From Pseudogymnoascus destructans (lineage: Eukaryota; Ascomycota; Leotiomycetes; Thelebolales; Thelebolaceae), in contig NW_020167549.1 of NCBI RefSeq assembly GCF_001641265.1, positions 217,791 through 281,790 on the forward strand: DNA of 64,000 nucleotides, read 5' to 3'. Numbering within the stretch: the stretch's first letter is position 1; each line of letters opens with the position of its first letter. This document shows, piece after piece, positions 31,531 to 42,095 of this stretch. Position numbers and translations under genes: made by a program. The notes below the pieces were generated by a model. That model did not search any database. It had not been told where the DNA came from and was given only the letters and a program-made list of their open reading frames with translations.

Positions 31531-33008
31531 CTACTCTGGTGAACCACAGGAGAATGGACCTTTGACCTTGCCGTTGCCGTAGCTGATGATCTATCGGGCT
31601 TTGTTAGTAATTTTTTCATTGGGAGATAGATTGCTAGAGGGATCCAACTTACAATGTCGTTGACACTAGAATAGATACCGGCCACCAGGATCACGATACC
31701 AATGATGAAAACGCCGAGGTTGAGGGCTCCCAACGCAAGGTTCTTCGGGGTGTTCCACTTGCCCTCGCGAAGAAGCATGAACCACATGAGCGCCGGCAGG
31801 TAGAAGGTGAAGCCGGAGATGAAGAGTGATGAGGAGATGGAGAGGAGGTCCGAGAAGAAGGGGATGACCTCGGCGATGATGAAGGCGGCGATGGTGGCGA
31901 GGATGATGTAGATGATCCAGGTGATCCAGCCCATCCTGGTGTTGACGAAGCGGATGTTGGAGTTCTTGAAGAGGCGGGTGTGCACCAGACGGCCCAGGAC
32001 GGTGGTGTTGATGGAGCCACTGATGAAGATGACCGGCAGGGCGATACCAAACGCCACGCGGCTGAGTAAAGGTCCAGCGGAGAGCAGCGCGGGGCTCTTG
32101 ACTTCCTGGCCGACAAAGGCGTAAATCAGCGCGCCGGTCACGGTGTAGATGACGATCTCTGTAACGCCGAGTGTGTAGATAGACTTCATGAAATCAGTTG
32201 GGGTGTGCATCTCGTCCATGAAGGAGAACTGGCACATGGCAAAGCTGTAGGCGAAGCAGATGTTGGTGATAGCGATGAAGCCCTCTGTGAAAGTGAGGCC
32301 CTCCTTTGGCCAGGCAGACCAGTTGACAGCGGCCAGTCCACCTGGCTCGTTGGTGCTTCTGATACCAGTGGCAACGATGGTGATGCCGATGGCGAGGATG
32401 ATGGAGGCGAAGTCGACGTAGCCGAGGATAGCAACCTCGGTGAAACTCGGCGGGATGGCGATGATCATGAGGATGATGGCGGAGACAACAGCGAAGATGA
32501 TGGAGCAGATGCCGCTTCCCGTGATGTTCTGGAAGGCAATGGTGCCCGTCAGGCAGTGGGAGCCAACCAGGAAGAGCAGTTGCAGGATGAGCATGACGTT
32601 GATAGCCTCGTAGCCCCAGCGACCACCCATCAGCCTTCCGGCATCAGGGTAATTAGCGACCTGGGGAAAGTTGACCTTGACCTGGCCGACGATGTAGGCG
32701 GTATAGATGGCGATCAATCCAATGCCTACAGAGCAGATGACACCGGCGAACATTCCCAGCGAGGCAAAGGCGGCTGGGATGGACAGACTTCCCAGCGCGA
32801 TGGCCTCGACGATGAGCACGACCGTCAGGCGCTTCCAGCCCAGACGGTTGTATTTCTGCATACCCTCCTCATAGACATCTCTCTCCCTCTCGCTCTCGCT
32901 GGCATTGCCATACAGGCTCTTGTCCTTGTCGAAGACCTCTCCGCCGGGGGGACTGGGCGTCGGCAATTCGGCCTTGCCTTTCTCCATGATTTGTGCAGAG
33001 TCCATCAT
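31531..33008 (-). CDS. Amino-acid transporter (Aa_trans family, Mtr-like)
   Basis: Two exons (33008-31653 and 31590-31531) with a 62-bp intron (GTAAGT, TTACTAAC branch, GATAG) give 471 residues. A hydrophilic N-terminus of about 55 residues precedes roughly 11 hydrophobic segments. The first membrane block (GWKRLTVVLIVEAIALGSLS), then GSHCLTGTIAF, GYVDFASIILAIGI and FSFMDEMHTPTDFMKS, are typical of the fungal N-system/Mtr subgroup of amino acid-polyamine transporters. Splicing replaces a long read-through tail with a short C-terminus ending FSCGSPE, the usual kind of end for this group. The likely role is proton-coupled uptake of neutral amino acids at the plasma membrane; the substrate is inferred from the family. 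Confidence 0.9.
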
Positions 33009-34513
33009 TGTGAGTTATGAGTTATGATTGTTGGAGAAGAAAGTGGTGGCGATGCCTGATTTTGCAACCGCTTCTCGACGGATTGTCGGGAGGGAAGATG
33101 GTAGAGTAAATATGAATACAATACGCATGAATACGTGTGCGAAACCGATCTCTTTTAATCGTTCTAGTTGAGCGTTGTGGGCCCTAAACCTTCTAGACAA
33201 TCTTGACTCGCTGGAGGTTGTGGAGATGGAATATGTCGCCGACCCACATCGCCACCACAGCGAAGCCCCCTTACCGTAGTATAACGCCGTAAACGGCCGT
33301 AAAGTCAGATTAGAAACACAACTAAAATCGCATTAGAGCAACATTAGAGCATGCGTTAGGCGCTACCGGCGACTTACCAGTGAGCACTTACCTGTTTAGT
33401 TGATAGCATGGAAGGAATTGCCTCACTCCGGGGCATCCGTGGTGCGTTTTGATTATGTCTATTACGTTTCTCAGTCCCACTCTCTAATGATAATTCGTCG
33501 CAACTCGTCCTGTTTCAACCCCGACCTGCTCTTTCTGTCCAGGCGCCCGCTGTAATGATACGTATGTTACGTCTTTTACGTACTTGGAACATGTTCCCCC
33601 GCAAAGTTGTTCCTTCTATAGGGGTTCTAACTCTTCTAATGCGATCCTAATACCCTCTCGCTGCGGGGAAGTCAACTATCCCCAACAATTCCCCAATAAT
33701 TCCCCGAGGTGTGAGCTGACGAACGACGAACCGGTCATCTTGGCACTGAAACCCCGCGATGAGGCTATGTTCGTCGCCAGGATCACGATCGTATCAAAAT
33801 GGGCCTAATATTTCCACTTACGTCTCTCCACAATTTTATCACTGTCTCTCCGCTTCCCCCGTATTATTGTTCCAATGCAGAGAAGCCTCTCATGAATCCA
33901 ATCCAGCATGGCCATTTCCATAATATCCCATCCCGTACTCATAACAAAACCGCCGATAATGAGGTGAAAACGAGGTAAAACTCTGCGCGCGGCTAAGTGA
34001 TCCTTACTGAGCATCACTCATGACATCACGAATAGCCCTTTTCGATCATTCTGCCACTCAGTTAACGGTTTTTCCTAGGCGGTGAGACCCATTGCCGAAG
34101 CCTCCGAAAAATTAGCGTAACGGGTTGTAGCAGCCAGTGGCAGACCTGCCTTAGTCAGCCTCATCTAAGCTTCATCGGGTAAGACTGGGTTGCCAACAGG
34201 ATACCGATACCCTCAGAAATATACTGAGACGGAGAAAAAACAACAACATCTGCACGTCGCACAAGTAGTTTCCTGAGGTAGTAAATATATTACCCGTACT
34301 GAGAGAAGCTCAGTTGGTGATTATAAGCTGGTTTAAATACATGGTGCCGGTGGGGCTGATGTGTTGGCAGGCACGCAGGCTTTCCTTTCAAACAGAGAAG
34401 CCGAATGCTGTTGAGCATGTAGGCTTCCATTCAAACAGAGAAGGCAAATGTAGGTTCCAGGGTCTCCTAAACCAACAGCACACACGTAAAAATAAAGTCT
34501 TCCATTCATGCTA
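33009..34513. other. Intergenic region, no gene supported
   Basis: The left end is the promoter of the transporter. The remainder has many stops in all frames and no TIR, LTR or coding motif that I can support. A 70-residue frame near 33600 has no family likeness. The region is fairly AT-rich and may contain old transposon debris that is beyond recognition. Confidence 0.5.
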
Positions 34514-35147
34514 CAGTCCACTCTCGCCAAGACGATGTCGGATTAGTCGATAACACCGCTAAGTCGATATTTTTTCAGCACCAATTGATTTTCGCACTCA
34601 ATGCTCGATATTCGCGATATTGACCTTCTGACCTTTAATTATCGACTTATCCAACTCTATTATGCCTCGAAAATACACGATTACACTCGAACAGCGCCGT
34701 GCCCTTCGACATTAGGCACACAAACAGCACCCGAAACCCTCCTAGAAAGCCTGCATCACTGGTTTCTTCACGAATTCAATCATAGGCTCAGTCAATCGAC
34801 AATATCAGATAGCCTTAGTAACCGCTTTAAACGTCTTGACAACTCGACAACAACTAGACAACGAAATCGAACTGGCCAATGGCCTCAACTTGAACAAATT
34901 CTCTACGACTTTTAGCGACGAATTGATAGCCGCGGTGGCTTTGTGTCACGATGCTCTCCAAGCCAATCACCTCCGGGCATTAGAAGCATTTAGGGGGCGA
35001 AATTGAGGCAATTCAGCTTAATTCCTTGGTTTAGGAGACATTAGATAGGTGGATTACATAATACTTGGCATTTCAATATAACGATATTTTCACTTTTACG
35101 ATATTTACACGTGTCACCAATTGTATCGACTTAACGGGGGTTGACTG
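34514..35147 (+). mobile_element. Pogo/Tigger-type relic with degraded TIRs
   Basis: The ends CAGTCCACTCTCGCC (left) and CAGTCAACCCCCGTT (right, reverse complement) match at about 17 of 23 positions and are flanked by TA (34512-34513 and 35148-35149). Inside, broken frames read MPRKYTITLEQRRALRH and LSQSTISDSLSNRF, then GQWPQLEQILYDF, the psq and CENP-B-type helix-turn-helix of Tigger/pogo transposases. No catalytic core remains. At 634 bp it is a deletion derivative, mobilisable only in trans. It lies just downstream of the dynactin gene. Confidence 0.75.
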
Positions 35148-35195
35148 TACATGCTACAACCATGCCAGTGGGTATAAACGCTAAACTCGCACATC

Positions 35196-38100
35196 CTAGC
35201 TCCCCTCCCCATCACACAATCCCCAACTTCCCTTGAACCCCTCAAACAGCCCCGGATCCACAATCTCCACCTCCCCCCCGTAAACCCCCTTGGCCTCCAG
35301 CGTCGGCAGCCTCAAATCAACCCTCACGATCTGAAGGCCCCTCTTACTCCGCACAATCCTCCTCGGCTCCAGCGCCTTAGCTTTCTTAGAGGTGCTCTCG
35401 TTCCAGCCCTTCCATGCCTCCCACTCCTCGCGCTGCTTAGCGACGTGCCACTGCGGCGTGCTCTTCGCGGACCTCCACGCGAGCCTGTTCTCGGGGAGCG
35501 TGGAGAGGTCAAAGACCTTACTCTCCGCCGCTAGGTTGACGAGTTCGAACAGCACATCCGCGCCCTCGGCCTGGACGAGCTCCTTCCTGTGCGCCTCTGC
35601 GCTCTTGGGATTGACGAGCGGCTCGTTCAGCCAGTCCAGGTTCCCGGGCTGCACAGTCGATAGCTTGACCCTCCTCGCGTCCTCGCGCAGGTAGCGCACG
35701 GCGGCTTGGAGCGCCTCGATCTCGCCCTTCAGCGCATCCATCTCCTTCGCCGTCGCGACCGCGCGCTCCTTGCCCGCCTTGGTCGCCGGGTCCGCCTCCT
35801 CTACAATCTTGTTCTCACCCGCCACCTTGCGCCACCTCTCGCGATCCTGCTCCATGGCCACGAGCTCCTTGGATTGAGCCTCGAGGCTCTTAGCTAGCTC
35901 GGCCTCGCGCTTCTTGGCCTCTTCGATCTTGGTCTCGAGTTGGGTGATGCGATCGTTCTTCTTTGTGGCGTCACGCATGCGCGACTCGAGGAGCTCGATC
36001 CTAACACTTGATTCCTCGAGTGTCTGATCGCGCAGGGCGACCGTGCGCGCGCGCTCGTGGTTGTCTTCGCGGAGGCGGCGGAGCTCTTCTTCCGCGTCGA
36101 CGGGGATGGTGCCGCTGGAGCTGAGCTCCTTGCTGCGGACTATCCATGGCGCGGGGGCGCTCTCGAATTCCTGCGTCATCTCGAGGTCGCTGGCGAGGGC
36201 TGCGAGGTCGGTGATGTGAGTTGTTGCGGCGCGGATTTTGTTGGCGTATGTGGAGAAGATATCGCTTTCGGTGGATTGGAAAATAGCTGTGGTGGTGCGG
36301 TGGATGGAGCTTTGTACCTCGGTGTAGGTGAATGGCTCAGCGCGGCCTTCTTCGGAAAGTAGCGTGAAGAGGTCCATGCCGATATGGCGAGAGAAGAGTG
36401 CAAGCTCCTCTGTTGCGGTCTCGCATTGCTCGAAGTTCTGGATGGTGTCTGGTGTGAGGGAGAGGGAGCGTGATTTGAGGTCCTCAAGCGATCGCACGGC
36501 TTTGCTGACAATGACCTTGGCGCTTCGCGTGCTATTAATAATCGCATCGGTCTTGCGCGTAAAGTGTTGTGCGAGTTCATCTTCCTCGCCAGTTGCGGTG
36601 ATGTGGGATTGCACCAGGGCTCTAGCGCTCGACAGGGCAGTAGCTGTGTTGTCGAGATGGCTCTGGATGACAAGTGAGCGCATATGAACGTCGTGAGCGT
36701 AGCTTTCAAGTCCATCCGAGATGTGGATTTCAGCCAGATGAGACATCAACGCAATAGTACGCTGTAGGTCGCTGGCGCACTGCCTCTCCTTGAGCTCATC
36801 ACGTCTTAGGCCATAGATCCAGGCGTTCAGTGCACGCTCAACAGGCTCCAACTCGTACAGAGCTCCCTCGTACTTTGCGAATTGCTCAGTCGAGCAGTGG
36901 CTGATCGCATTAACAAAGCGCTCGCACATAGCCGTAACCCAGACAAGCTTATCAAGGACGTCACAGGCAGCGAAGATATCGTCTTCATGGCCGCGGTGAT
37001 GGTTGCCGATCCTCTCCTTGACGAATCCATGGAGGACGTTCGCCTTGTAACCGACACGCTTGAAGCGAAGTAGAGCCAAGACGGAGTCCTTCTCTGTCTG
37101 GTATCCATCTGGAAGGAAGAGTTGAACAATTGCGAGGTGGTCGGATGCTTCTTGCGCATCGAGGCGTCGAAGTTCAAGATCAATGGTCTTCATTTGAGTC
37201 TTTGAAGCTGAATCCTGTAGCTTCAAGTTGAGATCCATCATCGCCCTTGAGCGGCTGTTCAGCTGCTCTGATTCAGTCTCAGTAAGGGCGTGAGAAGCCT
37301 TCATATCGTCCAAGTCGCTCTGAAGGCTCGTGACAAGCTCTCGGAACCTGGAGAGGATGTATTCCATATCCCCAAGCGCGTCTTGCTGCTCTGCAGCCCT
37401 CCTCGCTTGCTCGTTGATAACCGTGTCCTTGAAATCAAGATCTTCCTGAAGCTCCTTTTCGGTCTCCACATGGTTGACCTCCAACTCGTCATTCAGCTCC
37501 TTCAGACTCTCTAGATCTTCAATGGTGACCTTCATCTCCTCAATCTGTTCGCTCATGCTCATATTCCGCTCCGTGAGATCTTCAATCATATCTTCTGCCC
37601 CGAGCGCGTTGTCGAGCTGTTGCCTCAAGTCCTCAACCGCAGCTTCCGACTGTGCCAATTTCGCCTTGGCCGATTCGTAATGTTCCTTAACGCCCGAAAG
37701 GTCTCGTACATCCTCCTCTAGCAGCTTAATTTGGTCTTTCAGCTCAGCCTCCTGCTCCTGAGTGATATCCCTCAGTCTGAGCAGAGCTTCCCTCAATCGC
37801 TCGTTATTCCTCTCCATAGCAATCCATCCTTGACTAGCCTTCTCTTCCGCACTCATCTCCCCTCCCAACTCCGCATTTTCCTCCTTCAGAACCTCAACTT
37901 CAAGCTCTAGCTCCTCGGCCTTCATCTTCAAAGCCTCCAGCTCATGCTTCAGCACCTCAGCAGTCTCCTCAGCCATTTCCCTATCGAGAGTAGCCATTTC
38001 GAGAATGACATCATGATCAGCCTGTGAATTCTCGATATCCTCGAACTTGGCAGCCGCCTCTTTCAATTCCTTCCGTAGGTCTGTAAGTTCTTGCTGCTGC

Positions 38101-39296
38101 GGCTGGTACTTCGACTGTAATTTCTGAATGATGCCTTCGAATTTATCCCGCTCGGCTTGGATCTTGTCGAGCCCTTTTATCTTATCGCGATCCTCCATGC
38201 GCTTCTTCTCCATCAATCGTAGCTTCGTCTTCAGATCCTCAATTTCGCGGTTGGTAGCTGCTGAGTTTCCAGCCGTGCTTCCTGACGTGACTTGTGAAGC
38301 ATTGCTCCGAACGGTGCTGGTAGGGCTTGCGGCGGCTTGCTTCCCAGCAGCAGAGGTCCGTGTCAGCACGGGGCTTATTGCTTTCGATGACGTGGATGTC
38401 GGCGAGAGCGCATGCGATCGAGCATCAGATCCCGACAAATAATCATTATCCTTGCCCTGCCTACCACTGTCACTGTCGCTTCCCTGCCCACTGCTAACCT
38501 GGCTGCCTGCAGAGCCCAATCTCTGGGAGATGCTCTGGTGTCCACTAGGAACAGCGAGCGAGGGTGGCCGACCAGCAGCTACTCGTCCAGCGCCAGATGC
38601 AAGCCTTGACCCTGGCGCTGCAGATATAGACTGTCTCGAGGTCCTCGGGGTTGGTATAGGCGGCGGTCCCATAGATGTTCGATTCCCCGGCCCTGCTAAG
38701 CTCTGTCGTGGTTTAGCGGATCCTGGTGCTGGCTTGGAGCCGATGGATGGCGTTGTAGTTCTCGGTGTTGACGCCCCAGATGTGGCACCTGAAGTGAGCT
38801 GTTTTGTCGGTGATTTCGTCGGAGACTATAATACTCTTGTAAGCGGCACGATCAAGGAGAAGGACAAAGGCCAACAAACCCTCAGTATACTGCCCGGCCT
38901 TCCTAATCTCGCAGCCGGACTTGGGCTGGACGCATTCATGCTTATCCGTTTCCCAGCCGCCGAGTCACTCACGCTCCCTACCCTCCTTGCAGGCGGTGCT
39001 ACCACACTCGACGGCCTACTCGTCCTCTTCGGCACCGGAGCAGCCTTCGGCGGCGGAGGTGGGGCCTGCTCCAAAACATGCGCAGCCTGCGGCCTCACGA
39101 ACATCCCCCTCCCCATATCGCAGTCGAAATAGCGTTCCCCCTGCACACTGCCATCGTTCTTCCCCGTATCGTCTTCGAGCTCGACGCCGACCCATTCGCC
39201 GGCTGCGAAGTGCGGGAAGCCGACGTAGCGGATGATGCCGATTCTGCAGTCTGCGAGCTCGACGGTCTGGCCGATGGCGAGGTCGTGCGTTGCCAT
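35196..39296 (-). CDS. ro-3: Dynactin p150Glued subunit
   Basis: Two exons (39296-38880 and 38825-35196) with a 54-bp intron (GTTTGT...TATAG) give 1348 residues. An N-terminal CAP-Gly domain (about 5-70: GFPHFAAGEWVGVELEDD, GKNDGS, GRGMFVRP) binds microtubule plus ends. A Ser/Pro-rich basic linker follows, then a long coiled coil (about 280-680) that binds dynein intermediate chain, the dynactin-specific globular domain (about 710-1010, starting LDAQEASDHLAIVQLFLP) and a second coiled coil. I chose ATG 39296 (AAAATGGC, A at -3) over an in-frame ATG at 39389 in poorer context. This is the homologue of Neurospora ro-3 and Aspergillus nudM, needed for nuclear migration and retrograde transport. 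Confidence 0.95.
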
Positions 39297-39674
39297 TTTT
39301 TGGTAGGTTGGAGCCCAAGGGCTGGAGATTACTGGGGCCGCATTAAAATTTGCGTTGTTGGCGTTTTGGCTTGTTGGCGTGGGACTCATTGAGGGTCATA
39401 TATTCAGGGTCGTCGCATCAATAATAGGAGACGCGGTGGTACATGGACCAGAAATATTAGGCATCATGAATGGCAGGCACAGCAACTTCACGTGACAGCA
39501 AGTGTGGGTCTATATACCAACTGTATATATAGGGGCTTCGCCCCCCGTAGTTTCTCAATCAAGTCGTCAAACTCCAATTATGTGTTTCAACAGTGTCCGT
39601 CAATATTTGCGCCAAATTGAGAAAAGGACTGGGATTCAAGTCTATAGATTTCATAATACGTCGATGTAGCTAAT

Positions 39675-41089
39675 TCATAACTGTTTACAGAACGTCCGCC
39701 CTCTGCTAACCTGCCAGTTGCACAAAGACACTTCCAGGGCCATGCCGATGAACCCAGCAATACAGATACCACCCGAGTCGCTGACACTGGTAGCCCCAAG
39801 ACTAAACTCTCTGTCTTTTTCCGGGACCTCCTCCAGTATATCTGCGAAAGTGTTGACGTATACTGCCCCACCAAGTAGCCCTTCCCAGAACATAATCATG
39901 AAGACGAGATAAACACTGGGAATCCAGTTATACATGGCGTGCGAGATGAGAACCATCAGGTTGACGACCTGGAGCACGGACGGGAGATAGAGCGCACGGA
40001 TGCGGATGAATGGTGTTGAGGACCGGGCGATGAAGACGCCGATTTGGTAGAGGAAATTATAAAACGGGTAGAAGGACCTGAAGTCTGTGAATGGAGTGGA
40101 CGAGAGTGGGAAGAGGAGGGTGGGTGCTACGCCCTGGTTGATGGAATATTCGGCGATGTATACGAGGAGGAGAGGAAGCATGTATGGGAAGAACAGCGAT
40201 TTCGCTCGTCGGAGATTCTGGCGAAATGTTGGAGAGGTGACAGGGCTGCTGTCAAGGAGGCCAGTACTTCCGGTGGTATCACGAAGAAGGCTCTCCGTTG
40301 GCAAGTCTACATCGTCCACTCCCTCCTCGTTCGGGACAGTTCGGTATTCCTTCATTGGCCTCGCGAACTTGAGTGGTCCTTGGGGCAAAATGAGGAAGAA
40401 GCTGATGGCCATGAGGAGGGGTAAGAAGGCAGAGGCAAGCAGGCTGTTCTGCACAGTAAACCCTATCGTAGTTGTGAGAAGAACATAGAGGCCAGCACCG
40501 ACCAGCCCAGCCCCTCCAGTCCCACTACCCCAGGCGGCCAGACTGAAGGGCCCATAGTAGTGAGTGAGGCCCAAGAAGCTTAGTTCTCCGCCGCCGCTGC
40601 TGAGACTCGCTATTATGACCCCGATCATCTTGATGGTGACGGATCCACCGTCTGCAGTGGGTGGTGTCAGGGCGATAAGAAGCATGCCGCTTGATGATAA
40701 CAGCACAAAACTGAGTATGCGAGCGCTGTATGGTACCCTGTGGATGAAGTATGGAGCAACGAGTTTCGTGAGGAAGGAGGGCATGACATCGGCGAGGAGG
40801 ACAACGCCCTTGGGGATGTTGGGGCCGACGAGGTCGAGGGCGGCGGAGAGGATGATGACATAGATGACATTGTTTATGAGTCCTGGGGAGGATGTTGGTG
40901 ACTGGGATATTTTGACTCGGAGATTTGGGGAGGGGGGGCTATACCAAATAGCCAGAAGGCGACCAGCACCGCTGGGTCAGCACCGTTGAAGACTGCCTTG
41001 AAGCGGGCACGATAGGCTGCCCAGGATGCGCCCGCCGAGCATGGCATGGGAAATCTCATCTGGGACGACGACGGCGACAACGGGGTCAT
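39675..41089 (-). CDS. btn1: Btn1/CLN3 (battenin) vacuolar membrane protein
   Basis: Two exons (41089-40945 and 40882-39675) with a 62-bp intron (GTATAG...CCCAG) give 450 residues. The join restores VAFWLFGLINNVIYV, a hallmark of CLN3. Further family blocks are LDLVGPNIPKGVVLLAD, YFIHRVPYSARI, SLSSGGGELSFLGLTHYYG, YIAEYSINQGVAPTL and FWEGLLGGAVYVNTF, with about ten membrane segments and a hydrophilic loop in the middle. The protein sits in the vacuolar membrane and affects vacuolar pH and basic amino acids. The N-terminus is less certain: ATG 41089 is the first in-frame start, but later in-frame ATGs exist. It shares an intergenic region of about 1 kb with the divergent rxt3 gene. Confidence 0.9.
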
Positions 41090-41269
41090 TGGAAGAGGAT
41101 GGGGATGGTTGCTTTTCAACCGTTCCAGTGGAGAGGTGACTTCGCACGATGACGAGGGGCTGTCCCCATAGCCGACAATGCCACAGCTGTCAAAACGAGG
41201 TTATACAGAGGAGAATATGAGTGTTGAGGTAGGTGAGGTGAAGAGTTGAAGAGTCACGATCCCCAAGGA

Positions 41270-41332
41270 GTTGTCGTGTGTTGGTCATAGTCACGTGCGT
41301 TGGTCATAGTCACGTGTGTTGGTCATACGTAC
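41270..41332. promoter_or_regulatory. Tandem CACGTG boxes between btn1 and rxt3
   Basis: A 19-bp unit, gtcacgtgYgttggtcata, is repeated, placing CACGTG at 41292-41297 and 41311-41316 with a third 'gttggtcata' upstream. CACGTG is the E-box bound by bHLH factors such as Cbf1 or Pho4 types. The block lies about 190 bp upstream of btn1 and 760 bp upstream of rxt3. The regulatory role is inferred. Confidence 0.45.
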
Positions 41333-41795
41333 GTACCTGTCTGGAGAGCGGAGAAACAGGGAATAACGTATTTCCGACCGACACGCTAATGCAGGCATCG
41401 CCCAGGGATTGGGGAATGCCAAACACAGTTTAGCGTGCCATCCTTGGCTGACTTAGGCCGTTTGATCGGATTTGGCCGATTTGGCGCAGAAACGGCGTTA
41501 GCGGCGATGGAAAAAGTGCAAAAGCGCGTGTCAGTACGGACCGACCTGGGTAATCCAACGGAGGTAGTCGGTACTTTGCACCCGTGCTAAAGTACTTTTC
41601 GTCCCAGCTAATTCTGTACTACACAGAAAGTATTCTTCCATACTCCCGCCGTACTTCCCCGTAGCTTGTCCACCCTTCCCACCCTCTGTCGTAGCCACTA
41701 AAACTAAACACCACCAAACAGAAGCTTCCCTTCCTTCCCTCCCTCTCTTCAGATCGACAACCTCAACCCGGACACACTACACACTTCATGACCAG

Positions 41796-41870
41796 GTCGT
41801 CGTCGTCGTTGTCGTCGTCGTCGTCGCTGTCGTCGCTGTCGTGCTGTCGCTGTCGCTGTCGCTGTCGCCT
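41796..41870. repeat. GTC/GCTGTC microsatellite
   Basis: The stretch consists of GTC triplets passing into CTGTCG hexamers. It lies about 230 bp upstream of the rxt3 ATG, probably in its 5' UTR or promoter. It is not coding in the annotated gene. Confidence 0.8.
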
Positions 41871-42095
41871 TCTTCTTCTCACCCATCACTGCGCATCGTC
41901 CGTCTTCTGCTCCAGCGATCTTGCTCTTCCCAAACACTACAGTGTAAATATGTCCGACTAGTTTCTGGAGCTTGACTCGATTTATCTTGACCAAGGGCCG
42001 CCGCTGGAGGACCCGCCGAAACCTTAACTAACAAGACAGCATCTCACCATTTCACACTATTTTCTTCCTAACAGTCCGGTCATCACCACTCGACA

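Noticed and set aside
31413..31590. Long unspliced C-terminus of the amino-acid transporter
   Set aside because: A canonical intron (GTAAGT...TTACTAAC...TAG) removes the read-through and gives a short C-terminus of the family's usual kind.
39297..39389. Upstream in-frame ATG for dynactin at 39389
   Set aside because: The extra 31 residues precede the usual CAP-Gly start and the ATG has T at -3, whereas ATG 39296 has A at -3. It is kept only as an alternative.
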